A DNA stretch of 5,914 nucleotides from Clostridium sp. (lineage in GTDB: Bacteria; Bacillota_A; Clostridia; Lachnospirales; Lachnospiraceae): positions 1 through 5,914 of the forward strand of contig JAMPAW010000194.1 in NCBI GenBank assembly GCA_023666975.1, given 5' to 3'. The notes under the pieces are model-generated. The model did no database searches, was not told the origin of the DNA, and worked only from the letters and a program-made list of their open reading frames with translations. The position numbers and the translations under genes are program-made. Position 1 is the first letter of the stretch, and every line of letters starts with the position of its first letter. Positions 1 to 5,880 of this stretch are shown here, one piece after another.

Positions 1-2
1 AT

Positions 3-42
3 AGCGGTTTTATTTGAGTATAAAACGCTGTTCTCTTTTTTT
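3..42 (+). terminator. Possible rho-independent terminator of a gene left of the window
   Basis: The arms at 3-13 (AGCGGTTTTAT) and 20-29 (ATAAAACGCT) pair over 10 bp with one bulged G at position 7, around a 6-nt loop. A T-rich tract (TTCTCTTTTTTT, 31-42) follows. The stem is AT-rich and therefore weak, but the stem plus T-tract order fits a plus-strand terminator. No coding sequence is visible before it, so the gene it would serve lies outside the window. Confidence 0.4.
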
Positions 43-93
43 GTAAAAGATGGTAAAGAGGGATTAGGTCATGTTTAGAAAAAAACAAAAACG

Positions 94-173
94 GTTGTGG
101 GTAACTATGTTTGCAGGACGTGGGAAAGCCGCACTTTGCTTTTCCACGTGCTGTGAACATAGTTATCCATGAC
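94..173 (+). repeat. Long imperfect inverted repeat / 80-nt RNA hairpin
   Basis: Positions 94-129 pair with 138-173 (the two coordinates of each pair sum to 267) around an 8-nt loop at 130-137. Of 36 paired positions, 29 are Watson-Crick, 6 are G-U in a plus-strand transcript and one is G-G (117/150). No T-tract follows, so it is not a standard terminator. Every non-Watson-Crick transition pair reads as G-U on the plus strand, never as A-C, which fits a structure kept as a plus-strand RNA. It could instead be a small MITE-like element; a 4-bp ACGG occurs at both ends (91-94 and 172-175), but it overlaps the stem. Several 9-mers in the arms resemble DnaA boxes with one or two mismatches. Its function is unknown. 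Confidence 0.7.
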
Positions 174-275
174 GGAATAGGCAGTTATGCACATTCCCAC
201 GATGCTGGTTTCAAAGTGTTATTGTTGTTTTTATGGGAAGCAATGTTATCTATGGATATGGCTGTCCGGCTTATT

Positions 276-306
276 AAGATTAAAATCCGCCTGCAAAAGC
301 AAGCGG
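276..306 (-). terminator. Terminator of the TetR-family gene
   Basis: Read on the minus strand, CCGCTTGC (306-299) pairs with GCAGGCGG (294-287) across a TTTT loop, an 8-bp stem with one G-U pair. It is followed by ATTTTAATCTT. The stem begins about 15 nt after the stop codon of the TetR-family gene, the expected place for its intrinsic terminator. The T-tract is interrupted, so termination may be incomplete. Confidence 0.6.
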
Positions 307-321
307 CTCAATACATAAGAT

Positions 322-864
322 TTACCTATCTCCCGATAATTGGTGAATAATAAAATTTGCCATCCATTCGGGGCTTTCCCGTTTCTCCTTATTCATCCAA
401 ATCCGTACCATTTGATAAGCGCCATATATAAGAAAACTGGAAGCATATTCATATTCATCAGGTGATAAATCTGCGCCAATCATTTGTTTTAACATCTGTT
501 GAATTTGCGGCGTAGAAAACAGTCTGCCAGCAAATTTCGGATCAACATTACTGTTGAATAGCAAACGGACAAACTCTAAATTGTTTTCGATATACCGTAG
601 CAGATTGCTTAACACTTTAGGATTTTGCATATCATCTTCAATCAGCCACATCTCTATATCATGAAGCAGATCCTGCTCCATTTCGGAAAGGAGATCGAAT
701 TGACTGCCATAATATTTATAAAAAGTGGAACGATTGATTCCGGATTTCTCGCAAAGCTCCCGAATGGAAATATGATAAAGACTTTCATTTTGCAGTATTT
801 CTACCAGTGCATTTTTAAGAAGTTTTTTTGTAAGCATAATTCTTTGATTTTCTTTTCCAGCCAT
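322..864 (-). CDS. TetR/AcrR-family transcriptional repressor
   Basis: This is a 180-residue one-component regulator that probably represses itself and the divergent MMPL transporter. The N-terminal part is a TetR DNA-binding domain: a first helix at about 8-25, then a helix-turn-helix at about 33-52 (ISIRELCEKSGINRSTFYKY), with recognition helix NRSTFYKYY and the usual following SQFDLL. Residues about 60-175 form the helical ligand and dimer domain, which is short and of a type common in Firmicutes; its ligand cannot be predicted. The ATG at 864 was chosen because GAGGTG lies 5 nt before it. The frame stays open to an ATG at 939, adding 25 residues, but that ATG has no ribosome binding site and the extra residues do not look like TetR. 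A perfect sigma-A promoter lies upstream and a terminator follows. The TetR call is firm; the regulatory target is inferred from the divergent arrangement. Confidence 0.93.
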   Translation of the reverse strand: MAGKENQRIMLTKKLLKNALVEILQNESLYHISIRELCEKSGINRSTFYKYYGSQFDLLSEMEQDLLHDIEMWLIEDDMQNPKVLSNLLRYIENNLEFVRLLFNSNVDPKFAGRLFSTPQIQQMLKQMIGADLSPDEYEYASSFLIYGAYQMVRIWMNKEKRESPEWMANFIIHQLSGDR

Positions 865-949
865 AATCACACCTCGACAAATTTTCGGTTTTGGTTTTAA
901 GATATACACTTTTTCGGTAAATGTCTCTTTTACACCCATGTAAGATAAT

Positions 950-971
950 CTGTTGGTTGTAAAAACAACAG
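950..971. promoter_or_regulatory. Candidate TetR-family operator
   Basis: CTGTTG-N10-CAACAG is a perfect 6-bp-arm inverted repeat of 22 bp, with a second nested repeat GTTGT-AAAA-ACAAC (956-969). It covers the -35 region of the plus-strand promoter and roughly +1 to +22 of the minus-strand transcript. TetR-family repressors usually bind palindromes of about 15-25 bp placed this way. Size and position fit, but binding by the adjacent regulator is inferred. Confidence 0.55.
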
Positions 972-985
972 GTGTTTATTATAGT
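957..985 (+). promoter_or_regulatory. Candidate sigma-A promoter of the MMPL transporter
   Basis: TTGTAA (957-962), a 17-bp spacer and TATAGT (980-985) lie upstream of the transporter, which would leave a 5' untranslated region of about 45 nt. Both boxes deviate from consensus, so basal strength should be moderate. A shifted -10 choice (TATTAT at 977 or TATAAA at 985) is possible. It overlaps the minus-strand promoter and the candidate operator. Confidence 0.5.
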
Positions 986-1006
986 ATAAATTGTGTATTT
1001 TGTCAA
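978..1006 (-). promoter_or_regulatory. Perfect-consensus sigma-A promoter of the TetR-family gene
   Basis: On the minus strand TTGACA (1006-1001), exactly 17 bp, and TATAAT (983-978) match the consensus at all 12 positions. Transcription would start near 971, giving a leader of about 107 nt before the ATG at 864. A promoter this strong on a repressor gene suggests tight autoregulation, with the inverted repeat at 950-971 lying just at and after the start site. Confidence 0.85.
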
Positions 1007-1017
1007 TCGCTAAAAAT

Positions 1018-1024
1018 GAGGAGG
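1018..1024 (+). promoter_or_regulatory. Ribosome binding site of the MMPL transporter, unusually far from the ATG
   Basis: GAGGAGG is a near-perfect anti-16S match but ends 13 nt before the ATG at 1038, longer than the usual 5-10 nt. The sequence between holds no in-frame ATG, GTG or TTG. An in-frame ATT at 1035 would give a 10-nt spacing, but ATT starts are very rare. The ATG at 1038 leads straight into a plausible N-terminus and first membrane helix. Confidence 0.7.
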
Positions 1025-1037
1025 TAATTTACAGATT

Positions 1038-4000
1038 ATGTTGAGCAAAGTATCGAAATTTATTGTTGAAAAGCGATATATCATACTGGCTGTTATGTTG
1101 ATCGTTGCAATAGCCAGTATTTTTATGATGCAGCAAGTGGAAATTAACGAGGATATGACGAAATATCTTCCTGATGATTCATCTATGAAAATGGGTTTAG
1201 ATATCATGACAGAAGAATTTCCCGATATGGAAACCTCGCAGACAATCCGTGTTATGTTTGATGACCTGACCGGAGAGCAAAAGAATGAAGTCCTGAAAAA
1301 GCTGGAAGCGATCCCCTATGTAGACAGCGTTGCTTATGAAGCGGAAAGCGAGGACTACAACAAGGACAATCACACCTTGTTTGTTTTGAATACGAAATAT
1401 GATTATAAATCAGCAGAAGAACTTTCTATCGAAACAGCACTGAATGAAAATTTCACAGAATATTCGATTGAATGGCATAACGATGATACAAGTATGCCGG
1501 ATATTCCGGCATGGATTATAGCGGCAGCTTTGGTTATTTTATTGGTTATCCTCTTTGCTATGTGTGGCTCATGGATTGAACCGATTTTGTTTATTGTGGT
1601 TATTGGTATTGCTATTGTAATCAATATGGGAACCAATATTATAATGGGCAGTGTTTCAAGCGTCACCTTTTCCATTGCCGCAATCCTGCAGTTAGTGCTG
1701 TCTATGGACTATTCCATTATTTTAATCAACCGCTACCGTCAGGAAAAAGAAAAAATCGCAGATAAAAACTTAGCTATGCGGGAAGCGTTGGCACACGCAT
1801 TTTCTTCCATTGCTTCCAGTTCGCTGACTACGGTTGTCGGGCTGCTCATGCTGGTATTTATGAGTTTCAAGATTGGAATGGATTTGGGAATTGTACTGGC
1901 AAAAGGCGTCTTTATCAGTATGGTCTGCGTATTGACAATGCTCCCCGGAATCATTTTGGCTTGCGATAAGCTGATTCAAAAGACTGCCAAAAAAGAACTG
2001 CATATTCCGATGGAGTGGGCGGCAAAATTCAGCTACCGTTTCCGTCATGCTTTGGGAATCATTTTTATTCTTCTTTTTGCAGGCGTATATATGTTACAGA
2101 CACAGACAGGGATTGCCTATGTTTTGCAAAAGGAAGATATGGTTGCGGATATTTTCCCCGCAACAAACACCCTTGTTATGGTGTATGAAAACGAAGATGA
2201 GAATGCAATAGAAGAACTTACAAGTTGGCTTGAAAAAGACGAAAAAGTAAAATCAGTTATGAGTTATTTTACAATGCTGGAGAAGCCGTACCATTTTACG
2301 GAGCTGGCAGATGAAATTGCGGATATGGGTGGCGATATGACACTTGATGAAAGCGTCATTAAAATGCTCTATTATGATTATTTTACAGACAGCGATGCGG
2401 AAACTGCTATGACTGCCGCTGATTTTCTGAACTTTATTTCGGAAAATATAGCGATTAATGAAACCTTTTCGGATTATATCGGAGAAGATTTGCTTGAAAA
2501 TATGGATATGATCAAAAAGTTTTCCGATGCAAATACACTTACTACTCCTATGAATGCAGAGGAACTCGGAGCGTTCTTTGATATGGGTGAGAACGAGATT
2601 GCAGATCTGTTTCTGTATTATTACATCCAAAACGGCGGCGTTGACACCGGCAGTATGACACTCCCTGCATTTGCGGATTTTGTAATCAATGAAGTTGCAG
2701 CCGACAAAACCTACGGCAGTATGTTTGACGAGGCAGCTTTATCCCAGATGAACCAGCTTGCTGTATTCACAGATAAGGGCAAAATGACTTCACCTTATGA
2801 CAGCAAAGGGATTGCATCTATATTAGGCATGGATGAAACTATGGTACAACAGGTATTCACAATGTACTATGGCACACAGTCTGTCAATCAGGGGATTCCT
2901 TTTACAGCCTTTACGAATTTTCTCGTAAATAATGTACTTCAAAACCCTGCGTATTCCGCTTTATTTGATGAAGCGGGCAAAGCACAGCTTATTCAAATGA
3001 ATGAACTTGCAAATGCTGTCGCAGGAGGACAAAAGCTGACTGCTGCACAGCTTTCGCAGATTGTCGGGATTGATGAGACGCAAATCGGCGGACTGTTTGC
3101 CTTTGCCCAAACGGAAAGCATGACGATCCCCGAATTTATCAACTTGTGTTTGACGAATGAGAACATTTCCACTATGTTTGACGAAACCACAAAAATGCAG
3201 CTGCGAGGGCTGAATCAGATTGTTGATTTAGCTGTATCCGGTCAGGAACTGACATATACACAACTGGCTGCAAGTTTAGGTATAGAGGAAACGCAGGTCA
3301 GACAGCTTTTTGTCCTTTACTGGGGGCAGGATGTGTCAGGGAAAAGGCTGACTGTCCAACAGACGATCAATTTTATCCTTTCGGATGATACCATGTCTGC
3401 CGCATTGGACATGGCTGCGAAAGGTCAATTACAAATGGCACAAACGCTGATTAACGGATCTGTAAACGGTACGGCTTATTCATCTGACAGCTTAGCGAAC
3501 CTGATGGGGATAGAAAAATCTCAGGCAGACCAGCTTTACCTGCTGTATATCAGCCGTCACGGAGATACTTCCGACTGGAAACTCACTGTAAAGGATTTTA
3601 TTGATTTTATAAACGGCGATATTTTGAATAATCCCGATTTCTCGGAATTATTTGATGAAGAAACTGCCAATATGCTTTCAGTCGCTAAAAGCATGGTAGA
3701 CGCAGTAATATCCGGCAAACAGTATACCGCAGCGGAAATGAGTGAAATGTTTGCAGGAGTTAGCGATGATTTGAACAACGATACTATGAAACTGATGTAT
3801 TTGTATGCTGCCGCTGATAAAGCAGATTTGTCAGCACAAACCATGTCGATAGAAACGTTGTTTGGCTATCTTGTAAATGATGTGCTGAATGATACCTGCT
3901 TTACAGCCATGATCGACGATGAAATGCGTGACGGTTTGTATGAGGCAAAAGATGAATTAGAGGAAGGTAAGGAACAGCTTGTCAGCGAGAAATACGCCCG

Positions 4001-4673
4001 TATGATTATCAATACCGGCTACGCAGAGGAATCCCCTGAGACAACGGCATTCCTTTCTGATTTAATGCGGGAATGCTCAGAAAACCTGTCGGGAGATGTT
4101 TATTTCATAGGTAATAGTGTAATGAACTATGAAATGCAGCAAATATTTGACAGCGAGTTACTCTTTATTACGCTGTTGGTTGCTATTGCAATTTTCCTGA
4201 TTGTAGCATTGACCTTCAGATCTGTTTTCATTCCGCTAATCCTTGTGTTGGTTGTACAATGCGGCGTATATGCTACTATTTCAGTGATTGGTTTACAAGG
4301 TGGCAACATATACTATTTGGCATTATTGATAGTCGAGTGCATTTTGATGGGCGCTACGATTGACTATGGGATTCTGTTTACAAATTATTACTGTGAAAAT
4401 CGCAAAACCCTGCCTGTCAAGGAAGCATTAACAGCCGCTTACACGGGTTCTACGCATACGATTTTGACATCAGGTCTTATACTGATCCTTGTAACAGCTA
4501 TTGTCGGTAACTTTTTTGCTGAACCAACCGTTTCAGCGATTGTAAAAACAGTTTCTATCGGGGCTTTGTGTGCCACGCTTTTAATCTTGTTTGTTCTGCC
4601 CGGTGTATTGGCGGTATGTGACCGGCTTATCATTAGAAAGAAAAAGCAGAGAATAGAGCAGCAAAGTAAGTAA
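1038..4673 (+). CDS. MMPL-family (RND superfamily, HAE3-like) transporter with repeat-containing ectodomain
   Basis: This 1211-residue membrane transporter probably exports a hydrophobic or amphiphilic substrate by proton antiport, as RND/MMPL proteins do; the substrate is unknown. Membrane segments by hydrophobicity: about 13-31, 159-178, 180-201, 210-231, 262-279, 285-308, 338-356, then 1041-1060, 1062-1085, 1093-1118, 1141-1160 and 1168-1193. This is the expected two sets of six. Each half carries the MMPL Asp-Tyr pair in its fourth helix: D224-Y225 (LSMDYSIILINRYR) and D1109-Y1110 (GATIDYGILFTNYY), matching the proton-relay pairs known in mycobacterial MmpL3. Ectodomain 1 spans about 35-158. 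Ectodomain 2 spans about 358-1040, is far larger than usual and contains degenerate tandem repeats, followed by a charged, possibly coiled stretch (about 968-985). The C-terminus is short and basic. No outer-membrane or adaptor partner is encoded nearby. The family call is firm; the drug or lipid export role is inferred from the divergent TetR-family gene. Confidence 0.95.
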   Translation: MLSKVSKFIVEKRYIILAVMLIVAIASIFMMQQVEINEDMTKYLPDDSSMKMGLDIMTEEFPDMETSQTIRVMFDDLTGEQKNEVLKKLEAIPYVDSVAYEAESEDYNKDNHTLFVLNTKYDYKSAEELSIETALNENFTEYSIEWHNDDTSMPDIPAWIIAAALVILLVILFAMCGSWIEPILFIVVIGIAIVINMGTNIIMGSVSSVTFSIAAILQLVLSMDYSIILINRYRQEKEKIADKNLAMREALAHAFSSIASSSLTTVVGLLMLVFMSFKIGMDLGIVLAKGVFISMVCVLTMLPGIILACDKLIQKTAKKELHIPMEWAAKFSYRFRHALGIIFILLFAGVYMLQTQTGIAYVLQKEDMVADIFPATNTLVMVYENEDENAIEELTSWLEKDEKVKSVMSYFTMLEKPYHFTELADEIADMGGDMTLDESVIKMLYYDYFTDSDAETAMTAADFLNFISENIAINETFSDYIGEDLLENMDMIKKFSDANTLTTPMNAEELGAFFDMGENEIADLFLYYYIQNGGVDTGSMTLPAFADFVINEVAADKTYGSMFDEAALSQMNQLAVFTDKGKMTSPYDSKGIASILGMDETMVQQVFTMYYGTQSVNQGIPFTAFTNFLVNNVLQNPAYSALFDEAGKAQLIQMNELANAVAGGQKLTAAQLSQIVGIDETQIGGLFAFAQTESMTIPEFINLCLTNENISTMFDETTKMQLRGLNQIVDLAVSGQELTYTQLAASLGIEETQVRQLFVLYWGQDVSGKRLTVQQTINFILSDDTMSAALDMAAKGQLQMAQTLINGSVNGTAYSSDSLANLMGIEKSQADQLYLLYISRHGDTSDWKLTVKDFIDFINGDILNNPDFSELFDEETANMLSVAKSMVDAVISGKQYTAAEMSEMFAGVSDDLNNDTMKLMYLYAAADKADLSAQTMSIETLFGYLVNDVLNDTCFTAMIDDEMRDGLYEAKDELEEGKEQLVSEKYARMIINTGYAEESPETTAFLSDLMRECSENLSGDVYFIGNSVMNYEMQQIFDSELLFITLLVAIAIFLIVALTFRSVFIPLILVLVVQCGVYATISVIGLQGGNIYYLALLIVECILMGATIDYGILFTNYYCENRKTLPVKEALTAAYTGSTHTILTSGLILILVTAIVGNFFAEPTVSAIVKTVSIGALCATLLILFVLPGVLAVCDRLIIRKKKQRIEQQSK
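2409..3947 (+). repeat. Degenerate protein-level tandem repeats in MMPL ectodomain 2
   Basis: Units begin at residues 458, 540, 620, 695, 771, 849 and 936, spaced 82, 80, 75, 76, 78 and 87; the last is partial. Each runs: (M/L)T..xF..F(I/L), then a short N-rich helix with (F/Y)S.MFDE, a stretch such as QL..MNQL, a G-x-x-(L/Y)T turn, then LGI(D/E)ETQV and LF.LYY. Clear matches include YSALFDEAGKAQL (unit 3), STMFDETTKMQL (unit 4) and FSELFDEETANML (unit 6), and LGMDETMVQQVF, VGIDETQIGGLF and LGIEETQVRQLF in units 2-4. Residues before 458 (MTLDESVIKMLYYDYF) resemble the end of a further unit. The repeats are diverged at DNA level, so they are old rather than recent slippage. All are predicted helical. 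Confidence 0.8.
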
Positions 4674-4697
4674 GAAAATTTGAAATCTGAATAAGGG

Positions 4698-4874
4698 ATG
4701 ATGGATTTTTCATTCCGTTTGTGGAAATAAATCAAGGTTGCAAATACGGAAAGACACCGAACTGAAAAACTTTCCGCTTTATTGCCCGAAATGCAGGAGA
4801 GGGAAAGTTTGATTGATGTAAAATAATTTTAAGTAAAAGTCATTAAAGAGCCAGACACATAGACGCAGAACCGG
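4698..4874 (+). pseudogene. Cysteine-rich KTR family gene, decayed
   Basis: Cysteine-rich KTR proteins are small (about 55-65 residues) zinc-ribbon-like proteins of unknown function common in Firmicute ICEs. Pieces of one remain here. The frame from 4702 reads WIFHSVCGNKSRLQIRKD, then TELKNFPLYCPKCRR, and stops at 4810. A shift into the frame at 4803 gives ESLIDVK, then after stops VKVIKEPDT, stop, TQNR. Damage visible: the ATGs (4698, 4701) are not in frame with the W codon, which is preceded directly by TGA; the first CP motif expected in the family reads HS, removing a cysteine; there is a net -1/+2 frameshift near 4801; and in-frame stops lie at 4824, 4830 and 4860. The start lies 24 nt after the transporter stop, so it was probably co-transcribed. 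Family membership comes from remembered family sequence, not a search. Confidence 0.82.
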
Positions 4875-4913
4875 CAGACTTGTGAAAAATTTCCGTTTGC
4901 CGGTTTTTGTTTT
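4869..4913 (+). terminator. Rho-independent terminator after the transporter/KTR unit
   Basis: AACCGGCA (4869-4876) pairs perfectly with TGCCGGTT (4898-4905) across a 21-nt loop and runs into TTTTTGTTTT (4904-4913). It overlaps the last codons of the decayed KTR gene and is the likely end of the transporter transcript. Confidence 0.75.
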
Positions 4914-5101
4914 GGAAGTATTAATCTTTTAGAGAGTATTTATAAAGCAATGAATTTTATTTAGGATTGCAATGCAGTTTGTTTGAAAAGTATACCAACT
5001 ATGTTCAGATTGGTAAAGGACACATAATGAAAATAAAACGAAAAATACACAAGTATCGAATGAAAGAAATTATTAAAGCCAATGACATATTGCACACATT
5101 T

Positions 5102-5152
5102 AGGTGTACTGCAAGGAAGATTATTAAAACTTCACTGCGGTACACCTTTTTT
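5102..5152 (+). terminator. Strong terminator-like hairpin with T6 tail
   Basis: Positions 5102-5119 pair with 5130-5147 around a 10-nt loop. There are 18 paired positions: a perfect 8-bp outer AGGTGTAC/GTACACCT, one T-G pair and two mismatches (5114/5135, 5115/5134). TTTTTT (5147-5152) follows directly. It lies in the 350-bp stretch between the KTR remnant and the mobC remnant, where no convincing gene is seen. It could be the terminator of a lost gene or an attenuator of a lost downstream resistance gene; the weak 61-codon ORF it interrupts (5027-5212) argues for a leader or relic rather than a working protein. Confidence 0.7.
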
Positions 5153-5264
5153 AATGGGTGCGAAATTTGTCTGATTTTAGTTTTTAATGTAGGTTCACTA
5201 TTGGAGATTTAAGAAAGAAACTTGACCGACATGGCATTGCAGTTATGTGAAATTTTGTTTCGGT

Positions 5265-5625
5265 CTACTGTTTCATATATGGCTGTTTTGAGAGCATGGA
5301 TTTTTGTGTATCCCACACTTTTTTCATCAGCTCCCTGACTTCCTTTACATCAGCGGCATAGACGTTTCCTGTGGCGTTCTATGCGCAGATTGTACTTTGT
5401 ACAATCCGCGATTTGGTTCAGATTGTTGCTGATTCTGCCAAGCGTGATGTTGTATTCCCGCAGGTCGGAATAGTCAAGGTCATAGACAAAACCGTACAAA
5501 ATTAAGCGGCGCAGGAAAGAGGATTTACTCCTCATGCGGGAGATTTTTACTTTCTGTTCAAGGATATACTGCTCATCGTCACTTAGATAGATTTTTAACT
5601 CATTTTTGCGTTCTCTGTTTGCCAT
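5265..5625 (-). pseudogene. mobC: MobC-type relaxosome accessory protein, frameshifted
   Basis: MobC proteins are small DNA-binding proteins that help a relaxase open and nick oriT in mobilisable and conjugative elements. The start ATG at 5625 has AAAGGA 8 nt upstream. Residues 1-73 in this frame are family-like: ribbon-helix-helix-type start (ANRERKNELKIYLSDDEQYI), then LRRLILYGFVYDLDYSDLRE and LGRISNNLNQIA. After A73 the frame leaves the family and stops after 91 residues. The true C-terminus continues in another frame from 5378: NATGNVYAADVKEV, then VWDTQKSMLSKQPYMKQ, with TAG at 5267-5265. The break coincides exactly with a palindrome (5388-5406). The relaxase gene that normally follows mobC in Tn1549-like elements is not found downstream. 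Both halves are clear; whether any product works is doubtful. Confidence 0.85.
5381..5412. repeat. Quasi-palindrome at the mobC frameshift
   Basis: The core GATTGTAC-TTT-GTACAATC (5388-5406) is a perfect 8-bp inverted repeat. The flanks continue the symmetry: ATGCGCA on the left against the complement of CGCGAT on the right, with one unpaired base and one mismatch, giving arms of about 14-15 nt. It begins directly after the last family-like codon (A73) of mobC and accounts for the extra length at the break. Confidence 0.85.
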
Positions 5626-5741
5626 GTTTTACGTCCTTTCTGTGATGTATTGATGAAAGTATTTTACACAATCTTTTATACCGTTATGGGGGATATTCGT
5701 GTAAATAAAATGAGCGAAAAAATTAAAATTTCCGGCAGGAC

Positions 5742-5759
5742 AATTTTGAAAATTTTGAA
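5742..5759. repeat. Two tandem 9-bp repeats in the oriT-like region
   Basis: AATTTTGAA occurs twice back to back (5742-5750 and 5751-5759), 15 bp from the oriT-like hairpins and upstream of mobC. Short direct repeats beside an oriT can be relaxosome protein sites, but the sequence is low complexity and may be chance. Confidence 0.5.
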
Positions 5760-5773
5760 CGCAGATGGGGGCA

Positions 5774-5811
5774 AACGCACTGTTCCAGTGCGTTGGGGGG
5801 AAACTTCCCCC
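5774..5811. other. Candidate oriT: paired hairpins upstream of mobC
   Basis: Two adjacent inverted repeats lie 150-190 bp upstream of the mobC start: AACGCACTG-TTC-CAGTGCGTT (5774-5794, perfect 9-bp arms) and GGGGGAA-AC-TTCCCCC (5796-5811, perfect 7-bp arms), the latter followed by TACAAGC. A G-rich run (GGGGG, 5767-5771) precedes them. The position immediately upstream of a mob gene and the stacked perfect hairpins are typical of origins of transfer in Tn1549-like elements. The nick site cannot be placed from the sequence alone. The rest of 5626-5914 holds no gene. Confidence 0.55.
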
Positions 5812-5849
5812 TACAAGCATTTTTTCAAGTTTCCGTCCTTTGGAAAATT

Positions 5850-5880
5850 GAAAAAAATCAGCCTGTGAGGGAACACAGGC
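5850..5880 (-). terminator. Terminator of a minus-strand gene right of the window
   Basis: Read on the minus strand, GCCTGTG (5880-5874) pairs perfectly with CACAGGC (5867-5861) over a 6-nt loop, then TGATTTTTTTC follows. This is a standard intrinsic terminator for a minus-strand gene whose end lies at or beyond the right edge. It separates that gene from the oriT-like region and mobC. A second small inverted repeat (CTGAAA-AGG-TTTCAG, 5899-5913) sits just upstream. Confidence 0.75.

Noticed and set aside
101..172. DnaA-box-like 9-mers (TTATCCATG, TTTTCCACG, TTACCCACA on the minus strand) as a replication origin
   Set aside because: Each has one or two mismatches, they occur in pairs only because the arms are inverted repeats, and there is no rep gene or AT-rich unwinding region with iterons beside them.
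111..350. 79-codon plus-strand ORF over the left hairpin
   Set aside because: It starts inside the hairpin arm, has no ribosome binding site, runs through the terminator of the minus-strand TetR-family gene and resembles no family I know.
865..939. 25-residue N-terminal extension of the TetR-family protein (ATG at 939)
   Set aside because: No ribosome binding site before 939, while GAGGTG sits 5 nt before the ATG at 864; the added residues are not TetR-like.
4998..5008. AACTATGTTCA near 4998 also matching the left hairpin arm on the opposite strand
   Set aside because: An 11-nt match on either strand is expected by chance several times in a window of this size.
5027..5212. 61-codon plus-strand ORF with possible AAAGGA site
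   Set aside because: A strong terminator-like hairpin lies inside it and no family is recognised; kept as an observation, not as a gene.
5650..5868. 72-codon plus-strand ORF across the oriT-like region
   Set aside because: It reads straight through both perfect hairpins and the minus-strand terminator, opposite to the mobC promoter region; a chance frame.
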